Shown: positions 8,298 to 21,126, numbered from the stretch's first letter. The stretch: 44,899 nt of DNA from Bacteroidales bacterium (GCA_017548985.1 JAFYYW010000010.1:1-44899); one strand, 5' to 3'. The notes: generated by a model from the letters alone, not told the origin. Made by a program: numbers and translations.

Positions 8298-10178
8298 ATG
8301 AAAAGATTAATCCTGTTATTTATCGCTTTGGGCTGGTTGCTGGGCGGAGTCTCCGCATCAGCCCAGGGCATATTCCTTGAGACCGAGAGCTTCCCCGTTA
8401 AGGGAGGCTGGCAGGTTGACCAGCAGTTCATGGACCTTATGGGTTCGCCATATTTGATCGCTCACGGAATGGGTGTCCCTGTGGCTGACGCCGAGACCAC
8501 TGTGGTTATTCCAGAGCCTGGAGTGTACCATGTCTGGGTCCGCTCGTACAACTGGACATCTCCCTGGACTGACGCCAACGGTCCCGGGGCGTTCAGGGTC
8601 AAGATCCAAGGCAAACCAATGAAGGGTATCCTTGGCAACGCCGGTAACAAGTGGTGCTGGCAATATGCCGGGAATGTCAAGCTGAAGGCAGGGCCTTGCG
8701 CTCTCGCCCTCTCGGATCTGACCGGGTTCGACGGCCGCTGCGACGCTGTGTGGATTTGCCCGGACAGGGATGTGGTTCCTCCTGAGGATGTCGCTTCCCT
8801 TGAGGCTTTCCGCCGTCAGGTCGGCGCCCTTCCCGCAAAGCCCACCGATGGAGGGAACTTTGACTTCGTGGTGATCGGTGGTGGCGTGGCCGGAATGTGC
8901 GCCGCGGTCTCAGCGGCCCGTTTCGGATGCAAGGTCGCCTTGGTCAACGATCGTCCGATCCCGGGTGGCAATAACTCTTCGGAAATCAGGGTACATCTTG
9001 GGGCTTTCATCGAGCAGGATCCCTATCCGGCGCTCGGCAGAATGCTTCGTGAGTTCGGCCACTCCAAGGGCGGAAACGCCCAGCCCGCCTCCAACTATGA
9101 GGACGACAAGAAGATAGCGTTCCTGGAGGAACAGGAAGGTCTGACCTATATGCCCAATTTCAGGGCTGTGGCCGTCAATATGGATGGATCCAGGATCGCT
9201 TCTGTCGTGATCCGTAATATCGAGACAGGGAAGGAATTGTTGCTGAAGGCCCCCGTTTTCGCGGATTGCACCGGTGACGCCAACCTTGGTTTCATGGCAG
9301 GTGCGGACTGGATGATGGGCCGTGAGGGGCGTGACGAATATGGCGAGTCCCTGGCTCCCGAGAAGGCTGACAAGCTGACAATGGGATCTTCCGTGCAATG
9401 GTACAGTGTGGATGACGGGAAAAAGAGCACCTTCCCCGAGTTTGAATATGGTGTCAAATTCAATGAGGAGAACTGCGAGAAGGTCAAGATGGGAGAGTGG
9501 ACATGGGAGACCGGCATGAATCTTAACCAGATATATGATTTCGAAAGAATCAGGGATTATGGCCTGCTGGTGGTATATTCCAACTGGAGCTTCCTCAAGA
9601 ACCATTATTCGAAGAAGGCTGAATATGCCAACCGTTCCCTCGGCTGGGTTGCTTATGTGGCTGGAAAAAGGGAGTCCCGCAGGCTCGTCGGTGATTATGT
9701 CCTCAAGCAGGACGATGTTGACAAGCAGGTTTTCCACGAGGACGCCTCCTTCACACTTACCTGGCATTTCGACCTCCATTTCCCGGATCCTGCCAACACG
9801 GCCAACTTCCCGGGGAATGAGTTCAAGGCTGAGACCAAACACAACCCGATCTACCCTTATGCGGCTCCTTATCGTTGCCTGTATTCCAGGAATATAGACA
9901 ATTTGTTCATGGCCGGCAGGGATATCTCGACGACCCATGTCACGCTTGGTTCGACGAGACTTATGCGCACAGGAGCGATGATGGGAGAGGTGGTCGGCAT
10001 GGCCGCCAGCATCTGCAAGGACAAGGGGACAACCCCACGTGGAGTCTACCAGAAGTATCTGCCCGAGCTGAAAGCCCTGATGAGAAAGGGTGCGGCCCGC
10101 ACGGACATAGAACTACCTGACAACCAGCACTTCAACGAAGGCGGTCATCTGGACAAGCCTAAGGACATCACGTTCTAG
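8298..10178 (+). CDS. Secreted FAD-dependent oxidoreductase with N-terminal carbohydrate-binding-like domain
   Basis: 626 residues from the ATG at 8298, chosen because it opens a clean signal peptide (MKRLILLFIALGWLLGGVSASAQ); the frame is open to 8244 but that would bury the signal. Residues about 25-170 form a beta-rich domain (YHVWVRSYNWTSPW, KLKAGPCALALSDL) like those attached to polysaccharide-active enzymes. From residue 189 comes an FAD Rossmann fold (FVVIGGGVAGMCAAVSAARFG), the family segment GGNNSSEIRVHLGAF, ADCTGDANLGFMAG, and a C-terminal FMAGRDISTTHVTLGSTR. This is the FAD_oxidored type often found near glycan-degradation genes in Bacteroidota and sometimes mis-named xanthan lyase. 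The substrate is unknown. An extracytoplasmic FAD enzyme needs FAD loading outside or export folded, but no twin-arginine signal is present. Confidence 0.8.
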   Translation: MKRLILLFIALGWLLGGVSASAQGIFLETESFPVKGGWQVDQQFMDLMGSPYLIAHGMGVPVADAETTVVIPEPGVYHVWVRSYNWTSPWTDANGPGAFRVKIQGKPMKGILGNAGNKWCWQYAGNVKLKAGPCALALSDLTGFDGRCDAVWICPDRDVVPPEDVASLEAFRRQVGALPAKPTDGGNFDFVVIGGGVAGMCAAVSAARFGCKVALVNDRPIPGGNNSSEIRVHLGAFIEQDPYPALGRMLREFGHSKGGNAQPASNYEDDKKIAFLEEQEGLTYMPNFRAVAVNMDGSRIASVVIRNIETGKELLLKAPVFADCTGDANLGFMAGADWMMGREGRDEYGESLAPEKADKLTMGSSVQWYSVDDGKKSTFPEFEYGVKFNEENCEKVKMGEWTWETGMNLNQIYDFERIRDYGLLVVYSNWSFLKNHYSKKAEYANRSLGWVAYVAGKRESRRLVGDYVLKQDDVDKQVFHEDASFTLTWHFDLHFPDPANTANFPGNEFKAETKHNPIYPYAAPYRCLYSRNIDNLFMAGRDISTTHVTLGSTRLMRTGAMMGEVVGMAASICKDKGTTPRGVYQKYLPELKALMRKGAARTDIELPDNQHFNEGGHLDKPKDITF

Positions 10179-10190
10179 TTCCAGCTGTGC

Positions 10191-13877
<3,687 letters not shown>

Positions 13878-13879
13878 TT

Positions 13880-15328
13880 ATGGAAATCAGCGCCCTTGAC
13901 TATTTGGTTTTTGCCCTCTTCGTGGCCGGAGTTGTCATCTTCGGATGCAGCTTCTTCCGGAAGAGCAAGTCAGGGGCCTCCGCATTCACCAAGGCGGATG
14001 GAAGCATTCCGGCCTGGGTGGTCGGAATGTCTATATTCGCCACATTCGTCAGCTCCATAAGTTTCCTCGGACTACCTGGGGGATCTTATTCCGGCAATTG
14101 GAACCAATTGATATTCAGCTTCACAATCCCGATCGCTACCATTCTCGCCGCAAAAGTGTTCATTCCGCTTTACAGGGGAATCGGGAGTGTGTCCGCCTAC
14201 CAATTCCTGGAGGACAGGTACGGTTACTGGGCAAGATGTTATGTGGCCATCTGTTATCTGCTCACCCAAGTCTGCCGTGTCGGCTCCATCCTGCTTTTGC
14301 TGGCTATACCGATCAGCACGATGTTTGGCTGGGACATCAGCGCGATTATAATCGCCACAGGGCTTATCACCCTTATCTTCTCAGTCCTTGGGGGAATATC
14401 AGCCGTGGTCTGGACTGACGCGGTGCAGGGTATTGTGTTGATAATAGGAGCCTTGGCCTGTGCCGCCATCTTGACATTCGGGATGCCGGAAGGTCCCGGA
14501 CAACTGTTCCGGATCGCTGCCGCCGACCACAAGTTCAGCCTCGGAAGCCTTTCCCTGACCCTCCGGGAACCGACAGTCTGGGTCGTCCTGATCTACGGGA
14601 TATTCATAAATCTCCAGAACTACGGGATAGACCAGAACTACATCCAGAGGTATATGACCGCCGGGTCGACCAAGGAGGCGGTGAAAGGAACTATTTTCGG
14701 AGGCTTGCTCTACATCCCGGTGTCGCTGGTCTTCGTGTATATAGGAACCGCCTTATATTCCTACTACATCGCTCAACCGGAATTACTTCCGCCCGGGATT
14801 AGCGGCGATAAAGTGTTTCCTTTTTTCATAGTCCACGGCCTTCCGACCGGTTTGACCGGATTGGTGATAGCCTCGCTCTTTTCCGCGGGAATCAGCACCG
14901 TCTCGACAAGCATAAACTCTTCGGCTACGATTGTTTTCACTGATTTTTACTCAAGATTATCAAAGACCGACCGTGGTGAAAAGGGTAAACAGATGCGCGT
15001 CCTTTACCTTTCTTCCGCCGCGGTGGGAGCAATAGGAATCCTGATCGGCTTGGCGATGCAGAGAATAGACGGGGTGTTGGACGCCTGGTGGAAGCTTTCG
15101 TCAATATTCAGTGGAGGAATGCTTGGACTCTTCCTGCTGGCCCTGGTCTGCAAGAAGCCGGACCGTACCGCGGCGGTAATAGGCGTGATCCTTGGCCTCT
15201 TAGTGATTGCCTGGATGAGTCTTCCTGTCTTTAACAGTCCGATTCACACCTACTTGACAATAGTGTTCGGCACCACGACTATATTCCTGGCCGGATTCCT
15301 TCTCACAAGTCTCAAGAAAAAACAATGA
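13880..15328 (+). CDS. Sodium:solute symporter (SSS family)
   Basis: 482 residues with about 13 hydrophobic segments and the SSS signatures: N-terminal FFRKSKSGASAFTKADGSIPAWVVGMSIFATFVSSISFLGLPG, then the region GIDQNYIQRYMTA and SLFSAGISTVSTSINSSATI, which holds the usual Na+ site serines. It imports a small solute, typically a sugar, polyol or organic acid, driven by sodium. It sits between two exported GDPD proteins with gaps of 2 bp and 1 bp, so the likely cargo is the product released by them, for example glycerol or another alcohol from a phosphodiester. That link is inference; the SSS family cannot be assigned a substrate by reading. Confidence 0.88.
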   Translation: MEISALDYLVFALFVAGVVIFGCSFFRKSKSGASAFTKADGSIPAWVVGMSIFATFVSSISFLGLPGGSYSGNWNQLIFSFTIPIATILAAKVFIPLYRGIGSVSAYQFLEDRYGYWARCYVAICYLLTQVCRVGSILLLLAIPISTMFGWDISAIIIATGLITLIFSVLGGISAVVWTDAVQGIVLIIGALACAAILTFGMPEGPGQLFRIAAADHKFSLGSLSLTLREPTVWVVLIYGIFINLQNYGIDQNYIQRYMTAGSTKEAVKGTIFGGLLYIPVSLVFVYIGTALYSYYIAQPELLPPGISGDKVFPFFIVHGLPTGLTGLVIASLFSAGISTVSTSINSSATIVFTDFYSRLSKTDRGEKGKQMRVLYLSSAAVGAIGILIGLAMQRIDGVLDAWWKLSSIFSGGMLGLFLLALVCKKPDRTAAVIGVILGLLVIAWMSLPVFNSPIHTYLTIVFGTTTIFLAGFLLTSLKKKQ

Positions 15329-15329
15329 T

Positions 15330-16424
15330 ATGATGAAAAAGTCTCTTATAGTCTTAACGTTAGTCCTGGCGGCCTGCTCTTGTGCCAGGATTGAAGCTCC
15401 GGATCTTCCAATAGCTGTCGCCCATAGAGGATGCTGGCTGATGGACGGGGAAGAGTTCTACATAAATGAGAACTGCCCTGCGGGGGTTAAGATGGCTGCC
15501 CAGTACGGCTATCCTGCCATCGAGTGTGATGTGAAATACACCCTCGACAGTGTGATGGTGATTATGCACGACGGCACGATCAACCGCACTATGCGAAACG
15601 CCTCGGACTATTCAAAGATTACCGAGCCGGTCAGGGTCAAAGATTTGACCTTCGAGGAGTTGCGGACCAATTACGTCCTCGAGTCGACTGACCCCTCGCT
15701 GCGGGTTCCTATCCCGACTCTCCTTGAGGAGCTTGAGGTGTGCAAGGAGTACGGGATCGTACCGATGCTTCATAGCGCCGTGCCGGAGTCATACAAACTC
15801 GCCCACGAGATTCTCGGGGACAGTTTCATCGCGTTTGACGCGTCTCAAGCCGCTGTCAGTCAAGCCCGTAAGTATTCCTCCTGTCTGATCCTGCTGGATC
15901 CCGGCACGGATGAGGCTCCGAAGACCGTCGAGAGGCTTAAGGAGATAGGTGGCGATTGCGGGATGAGCACCATGAAACACGCTATGCTGGACGCTGATTA
16001 CATCAAGACCATAAAGGATGCCGGCTATGAGGTTCAGGCATCGATTTTTCCTGCTCCTCATGAGCAGAGGGCGGTGTCCGATGGGGTCACGTTCCAGCTC
16101 TCTGATTTCTGGTGGTATCAGACAGAAGGCCGCAAAGCTATCAGCTCTTTCAGGAAAATGGCGATGAGACTCCCTGAGGGCCAGTCCGTCAAGTGGGATC
16201 CGGAGACTCCTGAATATGCCGCCGTGACCCTGGCCATCGATTTTGAGGGCACTGTGGAGATCACTTTGAACGGCAGGACCTATAAGCTGACCCACGAGCA
16301 GCCCGGAAAAGTTGAAGTGCTTGGAGCGAGGCTTTACAAGAAGACCCCCGGCCTCAAGGTCAGGGCTCTGGTCCATTCCCAGGTCAAGTCCCTTAAGGCG
16401 GAACTCTACGATTGCGGGGAATAA
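15330..16424 (+). CDS. Glycerophosphodiester phosphodiesterase-like lipoprotein
   Basis: 364 residues starting MMKKSLIVLTLVLAACSCA, a lipoprotein signal with the lipobox LAAC. The GDPD fold is shown by VAHRGCWL, NENCPAGVKMAAQYG, AIECDV and VIMHDGTINRT. The third acidic metal-ligand strand, usually (I/L)E(I/L)K, reads MLHSAV here, so one metal ligand seems to be missing or moved. The C-terminal 80 residues (about 285-364) form a beta-rich add-on with a strand pattern like a carbohydrate-binding or Ig module. Translation may start at 15330 or 15333. It belongs to the same operon as the GDPD-HAD fusion and the symporter. It may have altered activity or specificity compared with true glycerophosphodiesterases. 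Confidence 0.82.
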   Translation: MMKKSLIVLTLVLAACSCARIEAPDLPIAVAHRGCWLMDGEEFYINENCPAGVKMAAQYGYPAIECDVKYTLDSVMVIMHDGTINRTMRNASDYSKITEPVRVKDLTFEELRTNYVLESTDPSLRVPIPTLLEELEVCKEYGIVPMLHSAVPESYKLAHEILGDSFIAFDASQAAVSQARKYSSCLILLDPGTDEAPKTVERLKEIGGDCGMSTMKHAMLDADYIKTIKDAGYEVQASIFPAPHEQRAVSDGVTFQLSDFWWYQTEGRKAISSFRKMAMRLPEGQSVKWDPETPEYAAVTLAIDFEGTVEITLNGRTYKLTHEQPGKVEVLGARLYKKTPGLKVRALVHSQVKSLKAELYDCGE

Positions 16425-16443
16425 GGGTATTTGTCCTGGTTTC

Positions 16444-17589
16444 ATGTCTGTCAGAAAAACCTTACTGGTAATATCGCTTGTGGCCGCCTGTTTTCAGGCA
16501 TCCGCCCAGGATTTGGGCATAATTGACCGGATAGTGAAGAGTTTTTTTGACAAGGTCAGCGGCCCGGACCCTCGCTTCGATTCCTCCTATGTGACCCGTC
16601 CGGCCCTTCCTTGGTCTTTCTCAGTGGGAACCACATTGATCTCCACCGGGTCGGATTTGAAGAGCGACATAAAAGTGACTGACTATACCAGCCCAAACGC
16701 ACCAACAATCAATGCGGACCTCGAAAGCCGGATGCGGAGACATCTCCATAAGAAAGTCGGAGGATCAATCGGTTACGGAAGTCTAAGCCTTTCCGGGGCG
16801 ATAGAGGTGGGAAGTAAGAACCCTGGGAAAAACACCTTCTTTTCCTTCTCTTTCCGGCAACCTTCGTACGGCGCCAAGATCCATTATTATAGGACCCATG
16901 AATATGTTGACGGGATACTGGATGTGGAAGGAGCGTCCCTTCCGTACTCATTTACTTCGGACTACCCGGGGATGATGAGCACACTCACTTTTGACGCGTA
17001 TTACCTGTTCAACCATCGCCGTTTCTCCTACACCGCGGCTACAGAGGGAAATTTTGTCCAGCATCGTTCCGCTGGTTCCTGGATGGCGATCGCCAAGTAT
17101 CACCAAGGGGACATGTCTTTGGATCAGGCCGATAAGTTCATGCTATCGTTCTCGAACGGTTTGTGCCGGTACACCACAAGGCAGATATCTCTTGGGGCGG
17201 GGTACTCATTCAATTATGTGCCTATCCACAGGGATGTTTCCAATCATGTGTCGGGAAAAGGTTTCAGGAACCTGACGATCAACCTTTCCGCGATTCCGAT
17301 GGCTTCATTGTATAACCACCTCTACACTTATTCTATCTTAAGGGGTGATGACTCGTCCGGCAAGTCGTCTTTTGACGGCAGGATCGTGCCGGCGTTTATA
17401 GTACGGGGAGGGATTAGTTTCTCATGGGACCGTTTCAGCCTTGTCTCCTCAACATCTTATAATAGCTTCGGATTCAACGGGTTGCCTTCCATTATTTGGG
17501 AAGACGGCCACCGTTTGAAAAACGACATTGAAACAAATGGGATGTTTTATGACCTCACCACAAGTTTCAGCCTCATAGTCAGGCTATAG
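16444..17589 (+). CDS. DUF4421 family envelope protein
   Basis: 381 residues from the ATG at 16444, chosen for its signal peptide (MSVRKTLLVISLVAACFQASAQD); the frame extends upstream to 16312 within the previous gene but lacks any export signal there. The mature protein begins with the family pattern FDSSYVTRPALPWSFSVG and continues with alternating amphipathic beta-strands rich in Tyr, Ser and Phe, ending in a terminal aromatic-containing strand (FSLIVRL). This fits an outer-membrane beta-barrel-like DUF4421 protein. No activity is known. It lies 19 bp after the GDPD lipoprotein and is probably the last gene of that operon. No obvious terminator follows. Confidence 0.75.
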   Translation: MSVRKTLLVISLVAACFQASAQDLGIIDRIVKSFFDKVSGPDPRFDSSYVTRPALPWSFSVGTTLISTGSDLKSDIKVTDYTSPNAPTINADLESRMRRHLHKKVGGSIGYGSLSLSGAIEVGSKNPGKNTFFSFSFRQPSYGAKIHYYRTHEYVDGILDVEGASLPYSFTSDYPGMMSTLTFDAYYLFNHRRFSYTAATEGNFVQHRSAGSWMAIAKYHQGDMSLDQADKFMLSFSNGLCRYTTRQISLGAGYSFNYVPIHRDVSNHVSGKGFRNLTINLSAIPMASLYNHLYTYSILRGDDSSGKSSFDGRIVPAFIVRGGISFSWDRFSLVSSTSYNSFGFNGLPSIIWEDGHRLKNDIETNGMFYDLTTSFSLIVRL

Positions 17590-17661
17590 ACTTGTTTGAA
17601 AGGCGGTAAGCGAATGCTTTATCAAGATTGTTTTGATGGTCGATTATACAGAATAAATCGT

Positions 17662-17669
17662 TATATTTG
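17662..17669 (+). promoter_or_regulatory. -7 box TATATTTG upstream of Gfo/Idh/MocA gene 1
   Basis: Exact TAnnTTTG match, 62 bases before the ATG at 17732. TTTG at 17632-17635 could be a -33 element but the spacing (26) is longer than usual. Confidence 0.5.
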
Positions 17670-17731
17670 GTTTTGCTAGTCTTTACGCCTGCCGAAGGAC
17701 CTTTCTTGAGAGAGCGATAAACACATATATT

Positions 17732-19042
17732 ATGACACGAAGAGAGTTTATGGAGAAGAGTGCCGCGCTTGGCGCGGGCCTGGCTATGAGTCCACTAATG
17801 TTCCGTATGTCCGCGAAGCCTGTTGGAGCCAATGATAAGATCCACCTCGGATTGATTGGTTGCCGCAGCCAGGGTTTTGCCAACCTGCAGGCTTTCCTGC
17901 GCAATCCGGAGGTCGATAGCATAGCGCTCTGCGATATTGACCAGGGAGTGCTTGAAAGCCGCGCCGCCGACACGGAGAAGATTCAGGGCAAGAAAGTCAA
18001 GCATCTTTACAAGGATTGGAGGAAACTTATTGACAACAAGGATGTTGATGTGGTCATTATAGGTACTCCTGACCACTGGCATTGTCTTCAGCTGGTAGCG
18101 GCATGTGAGGCCGGAAAGGATGTGTATTGTGAGAAACCTCTTGGCAACAGCATAAAGGAATGTGACATCATGGTGCGTGCGGCTGAGAAATATGGCCGGA
18201 TCGTCCAGGTGGGGCAGTGGCAACGCAGCGATCCTCACTGGCAGGATGCGATGGATTTCGTCCATAGCGGCAAACTTGGCAAGATCCGTACTGTGAGAGT
18301 GTTCTCTTACCAGGGATGGTGTCCCTCAATTCCGGTTCAGCCTGACCAGCCGGTTCCAGATGGTGTCGATTATGACATGTGGCTTGGTCCCGCACCGCTC
18401 CGTCCCTTCAACCCTAATCGTTTCCATTTCACTTTCAGGTGGTTCTGGGATTATGCCGGTGGCCTTATGACCGACTGGGGAGTCCATCTTCTTGATTACG
18501 CCCTTTATGGAATGAATGTCACCGCCCCCAACAACATAATGGCTTCGGGAGGCAAGTTCGGATATCCAGATGACGCTTGCGAGACCCCTGACCTGCTTCA
18601 GACAGTATATACTTTCGATGATTTCACTGTTATGTGGGATCACGCCATCGGGATTGACGACGGAGCTTACGGAAGGAACCATGGTCTCGGGTTCGTGGGC
18701 GAGAACGGAACCCTCGTTATCGACCGCGGGGGATGGGAGGTTATTCCCGAGCGTGTCAATGGTGTCGAGCGCATGGAACCTGTCGAATTGCGGAAGAGCT
18801 ATGGTGAGGGAGGCCTGAACCTGCACGTAAAGAACCATCTGGATTGCATCAAAAGCCGGAATCCCAACTGCAACGCCAGCATCCAGATAGGAGCCCACAT
18901 CGCCAAATTCGCCCATCTGGGCAATATCGCTTACCGTACGGGTAAGAAACTAACCTGGGACGGCGAGACGTTCCACGACGCCGAGGCCGACACCTATCTC
19001 TGCAAGACCTACCGTGATCCTTGGAAACTGCCTGTGATCTGA
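17732..19042 (+). CDS. Exported Gfo/Idh/MocA family oxidoreductase with Tat signal
   Basis: 436 residues. The start carries a twin-arginine signal (MTRREFMEKSAALGAGLAMS), then the NAD(P) Rossmann domain (IHLGLIGCRSQGFANL), VIIGTPDHWHCLQLV, the catalytic-type EKP motif in VYCEKPLGNSI, and the C-terminal alpha/beta domain with TDWGVHLLDYALYG. Length and motifs match the Bacteroidota class of periplasmic sugar oxidoreductases. Some members of this class oxidise the C3 hydroxyl of glycosides in pathways using 3-keto sugars. The partner DUF1080 hydrolase and the sugar isomerase usually found nearby are absent here. The last 34 bp overlap the convergent nagA gene. Redox cofactor may be tightly bound, as Tat export of folded enzyme suggests. 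Confidence 0.88.
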   Translation: MTRREFMEKSAALGAGLAMSPLMFRMSAKPVGANDKIHLGLIGCRSQGFANLQAFLRNPEVDSIALCDIDQGVLESRAADTEKIQGKKVKHLYKDWRKLIDNKDVDVVIIGTPDHWHCLQLVAACEAGKDVYCEKPLGNSIKECDIMVRAAEKYGRIVQVGQWQRSDPHWQDAMDFVHSGKLGKIRTVRVFSYQGWCPSIPVQPDQPVPDGVDYDMWLGPAPLRPFNPNRFHFTFRWFWDYAGGLMTDWGVHLLDYALYGMNVTAPNNIMASGGKFGYPDDACETPDLLQTVYTFDDFTVMWDHAIGIDDGAYGRNHGLGFVGENGTLVIDRGGWEVIPERVNGVERMEPVELRKSYGEGGLNLHVKNHLDCIKSRNPNCNASIQIGAHIAKFAHLGNIAYRTGKKLTWDGETFHDAEADTYLCKTYRDPWKLPVI

Positions 19043-20175
19043 TTGCCTTTCCGCAGCACGAGTTTCACATTGATGTCGTTATCGTAGATGACGATATCGG
19101 CATCCTTGCCTTTTTGAAGCGTTCCTTTGCGGTCCTGGACCCCGATGATCCTCGCGGGGGTCTCGGAGCTCATCCGGATCGCGTCGTCGAAAGGTATGCC
19201 GGCGCCCACCATAGTCCTGATAAGGACATCCATGGTGGCTATGCTGCCGGCCAGGGCGGAACGGTCTGACAGCTTGCACACCCCGTCTTCTACTATGACA
19301 CGCCCATCGGAGATACCGTTCACGTCGCCGCCCGCGGAAGCGGCCAGTGCATCGGTTATGAGAGCCGTCCTGTCCGCTCCCTTTATCTGGTATATCAACC
19401 GGAGGATTGCCGGAGGAACATGCTTGCCGTCGGCAATCACCTCGACTGTCATTCCAGGAATGAGATAAACGCTCTCGACCGTACCCTCATGCTTGTATTC
19501 CCTGACATTATGGACGCTTGTCATAGCGTTGTAGAAATGGGTCGCATGGGTGCAACCGCGATTGTAGGCGTTGAGAACTTGGGGATATTCCGCTACGGTA
19601 TGGGCCAGCGAGGCCAGGACTGAGTGTTTCTGGAGACATAAGGCAAAGGCCTCTGTGCCAGGAAGTTCCGGAGCATAGTCCCATCGTTTGATGACTTTTG
19701 TGCTCTCCAGTATTGACTTATAGTCCCCCTCGACAGGCGGGGTGACATATTCCGGAATTATAGCCCCTACCTTTCGTGGATTCAGGTACGGGCCTTCGAG
19801 ATGGAGTCCGAGTAAAGGCGAGTCCGGCTCGGAAATCAGTTTTTCACAAATACTTACAGATTTCCGGATTGTCTCGAAAGGACAAGCTGGAAGGGTGGGG
19901 AGGAACGACGTGGTGCCGTATCGGGCATGCGAGGTCATCACAGCGCGAAAGGCGTCCTCGGTCGCCTCCTCGAATTCCCGTCCTCCGCCGCCATGGATAT
20001 GGATGTCTATTCCGCCGGGAACCACATGCAGCCCTTTAGCGTCATATACCTTCGCGTCCGGGATGTCAACAGGAGACTCGGTGATTTCCTCGATGACGCC
20101 GTCTTTGACTATTACGCTCGCGTTGACGGTCCCTGACGGGGTCAGGACTTTCCCTCCAACTATCTTAAGGAACAT
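19009..20175 (-). CDS. nagA: N-acetylglucosamine-6-phosphate deacetylase
   Basis: 388 residues of the amidohydrolase superfamily. The metal and substrate motifs are present in order: GGIDIHIHGGGG, GLHLEGPYLNPRKVGAI, a His in LASLAHTVAEY, GCTHATHFYNAM, and the catalytic Asp in ALITDALAAS. The C-terminal strands (KGKDADIVIYDNDINVKLVL) are standard. It removes acetate from GlcNAc-6-phosphate, giving glucosamine-6-phosphate, and has no signal peptide, so it acts in the cytoplasm. It is the second gene after a secreted GH16 enzyme with a 15-bp gap, an unusual pairing. No nagB or GlcNAc transporter is in the window. Its 3' end overlaps the convergent oxidoreductase by 34 bp. Confidence 0.93.
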   Translation of the reverse strand: MFLKIVGGKVLTPSGTVNASVIVKDGVIEEITESPVDIPDAKVYDAKGLHVVPGGIDIHIHGGGGREFEEATEDAFRAVMTSHARYGTTSFLPTLPACPFETIRKSVSICEKLISEPDSPLLGLHLEGPYLNPRKVGAIIPEYVTPPVEGDYKSILESTKVIKRWDYAPELPGTEAFALCLQKHSVLASLAHTVAEYPQVLNAYNRGCTHATHFYNAMTSVHNVREYKHEGTVESVYLIPGMTVEVIADGKHVPPAILRLIYQIKGADRTALITDALAASAGGDVNGISDGRVIVEDGVCKLSDRSALAGSIATMDVLIRTMVGAGIPFDDAIRMSSETPARIIGVQDRKGTLQKGKDADIVIYDNDINVKLVLRKGNQITGSFQGSR

Positions 20176-20190
20176 GGTGCGGAGAAAAAA

Positions 20191-21126
20191 TTAATTAAAA
20201 GGAATATAGGACATCCAGTCAGTCTCGAGCTCGTAAGGGTATAGGGGTCTCTCGATGGATGCGGGGTTTGTGTCAACCGGCCAGTTGTTGGTGTGCCAGA
20301 AATTGAGGCGGTATTTTGTCTTCAGGCAGGGTATGCCGTCTTTCGACGGATGGCCGGGGAACAGTTCTTTTCCTCCCTCATAGTCCCAAAGGATCACTTT
20401 TTCGCCTGTCTCGGGGTGGATCAACCACCAGACGAGGCGGTCGGGATACCAGTCCCAGCCATAGGTGTAAAACTGCTTTGAAGCGTCGTATCCCTCGATG
20501 GCTTCAATTGTCTCTGGCAGATTCTGGCGATCCGTCAGAGCGGCTCTTGGAATACGCTCCACAGAGCCGTCAGGCAGGCGGGTCTCGCCTCGCCATGTGG
20601 TCTCAAGAATCTCTCCGGTGGCGAGATTGATAGTGCGCCCCACGCGGTTCAGCGACCCCTTCTTGCCGGTCCACGTACCAATATAAACTATGCGTGGATC
20701 TGCCAGAAGCCATTCGAAATCAATCTCACTCAGTCCGGATTCCGGCTCGACATTGTAGGTGAAATACCCTACAACCGCCCCGATATTGGGCTGGGCGTCC
20801 CTGGCGTTTGGCACCTTGATCCTGGCTGAATAACTGCCGTAAAAGGTGTAGTCTTTGGAGATTATTTCCGGGCCGCGGCCAGCCCCGGCCGGATCAGCCG
20901 GATCGATGCGGTATAGCATGATGTCAGTACCCTCTTCAGAAAAGGAGCGGATGCCTGAAAAATAGCGGGAGTCAAACCCGGATGGCCTGTAATTGTAATC
21001 AAAATATTCCGAGGTCTCCTTTGAGAAATTCTCGGTAAAGGCACCATGGAACTTCACCTCCTGCGCGAATGCCTGCGCGGCTACGAGAAGCAGTAAGGTG
21101 GCGATGGTGTATTTGCTTTTTCCCAT
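20191..21126 (-). CDS. Secreted GH16 family glycoside hydrolase
   Basis: 311 residues with a signal peptide (MGKSKYTIATLLLLVAAQAFAQ). The GH16 catalytic strand reads SEIDFEWL, giving Glu-Ile-Asp-Phe-Glu with nucleophile and acid/base Glu separated by three residues (no beta-bulge, as in lichenase and XTH-type members rather than laminarinases with the extra residue). Other family marks are SGIRSF, YGSYSARIKVPN, the aromatic YTYGWDWYPDRLVWW and the C-terminal FWHTNNWPVDTNPA. It is expected to cut a beta-1,3/1,4-glucan or a related glycan outside the cell; exact specificity cannot be set. It leads an operon with nagA, from the TATATTTG box at 21155-21162. Confidence 0.88.
   Translation of the reverse strand: MGKSKYTIATLLLLVAAQAFAQEVKFHGAFTENFSKETSEYFDYNYRPSGFDSRYFSGIRSFSEEGTDIMLYRIDPADPAGAGRGPEIISKDYTFYGSYSARIKVPNARDAQPNIGAVVGYFTYNVEPESGLSEIDFEWLLADPRIVYIGTWTGKKGSLNRVGRTINLATGEILETTWRGETRLPDGSVERIPRAALTDRQNLPETIEAIEGYDASKQFYTYGWDWYPDRLVWWLIHPETGEKVILWDYEGGKELFPGHPSKDGIPCLKTKYRLNFWHTNNWPVDTNPASIERPLYPYELETDWMSYIPFN

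Noticed and set aside
8910..9938. 342-codon minus-strand frame inside the FAD oxidoreductase gene
   Set aside because: Antisense shadow of a gene with a clear Rossmann fold and signal peptide.
16312..16443. N-terminal extension of the DUF4421 protein
   Set aside because: It lies within the preceding GDPD gene in another frame and would place the signal peptide internally; the ATG at 16444 is better.
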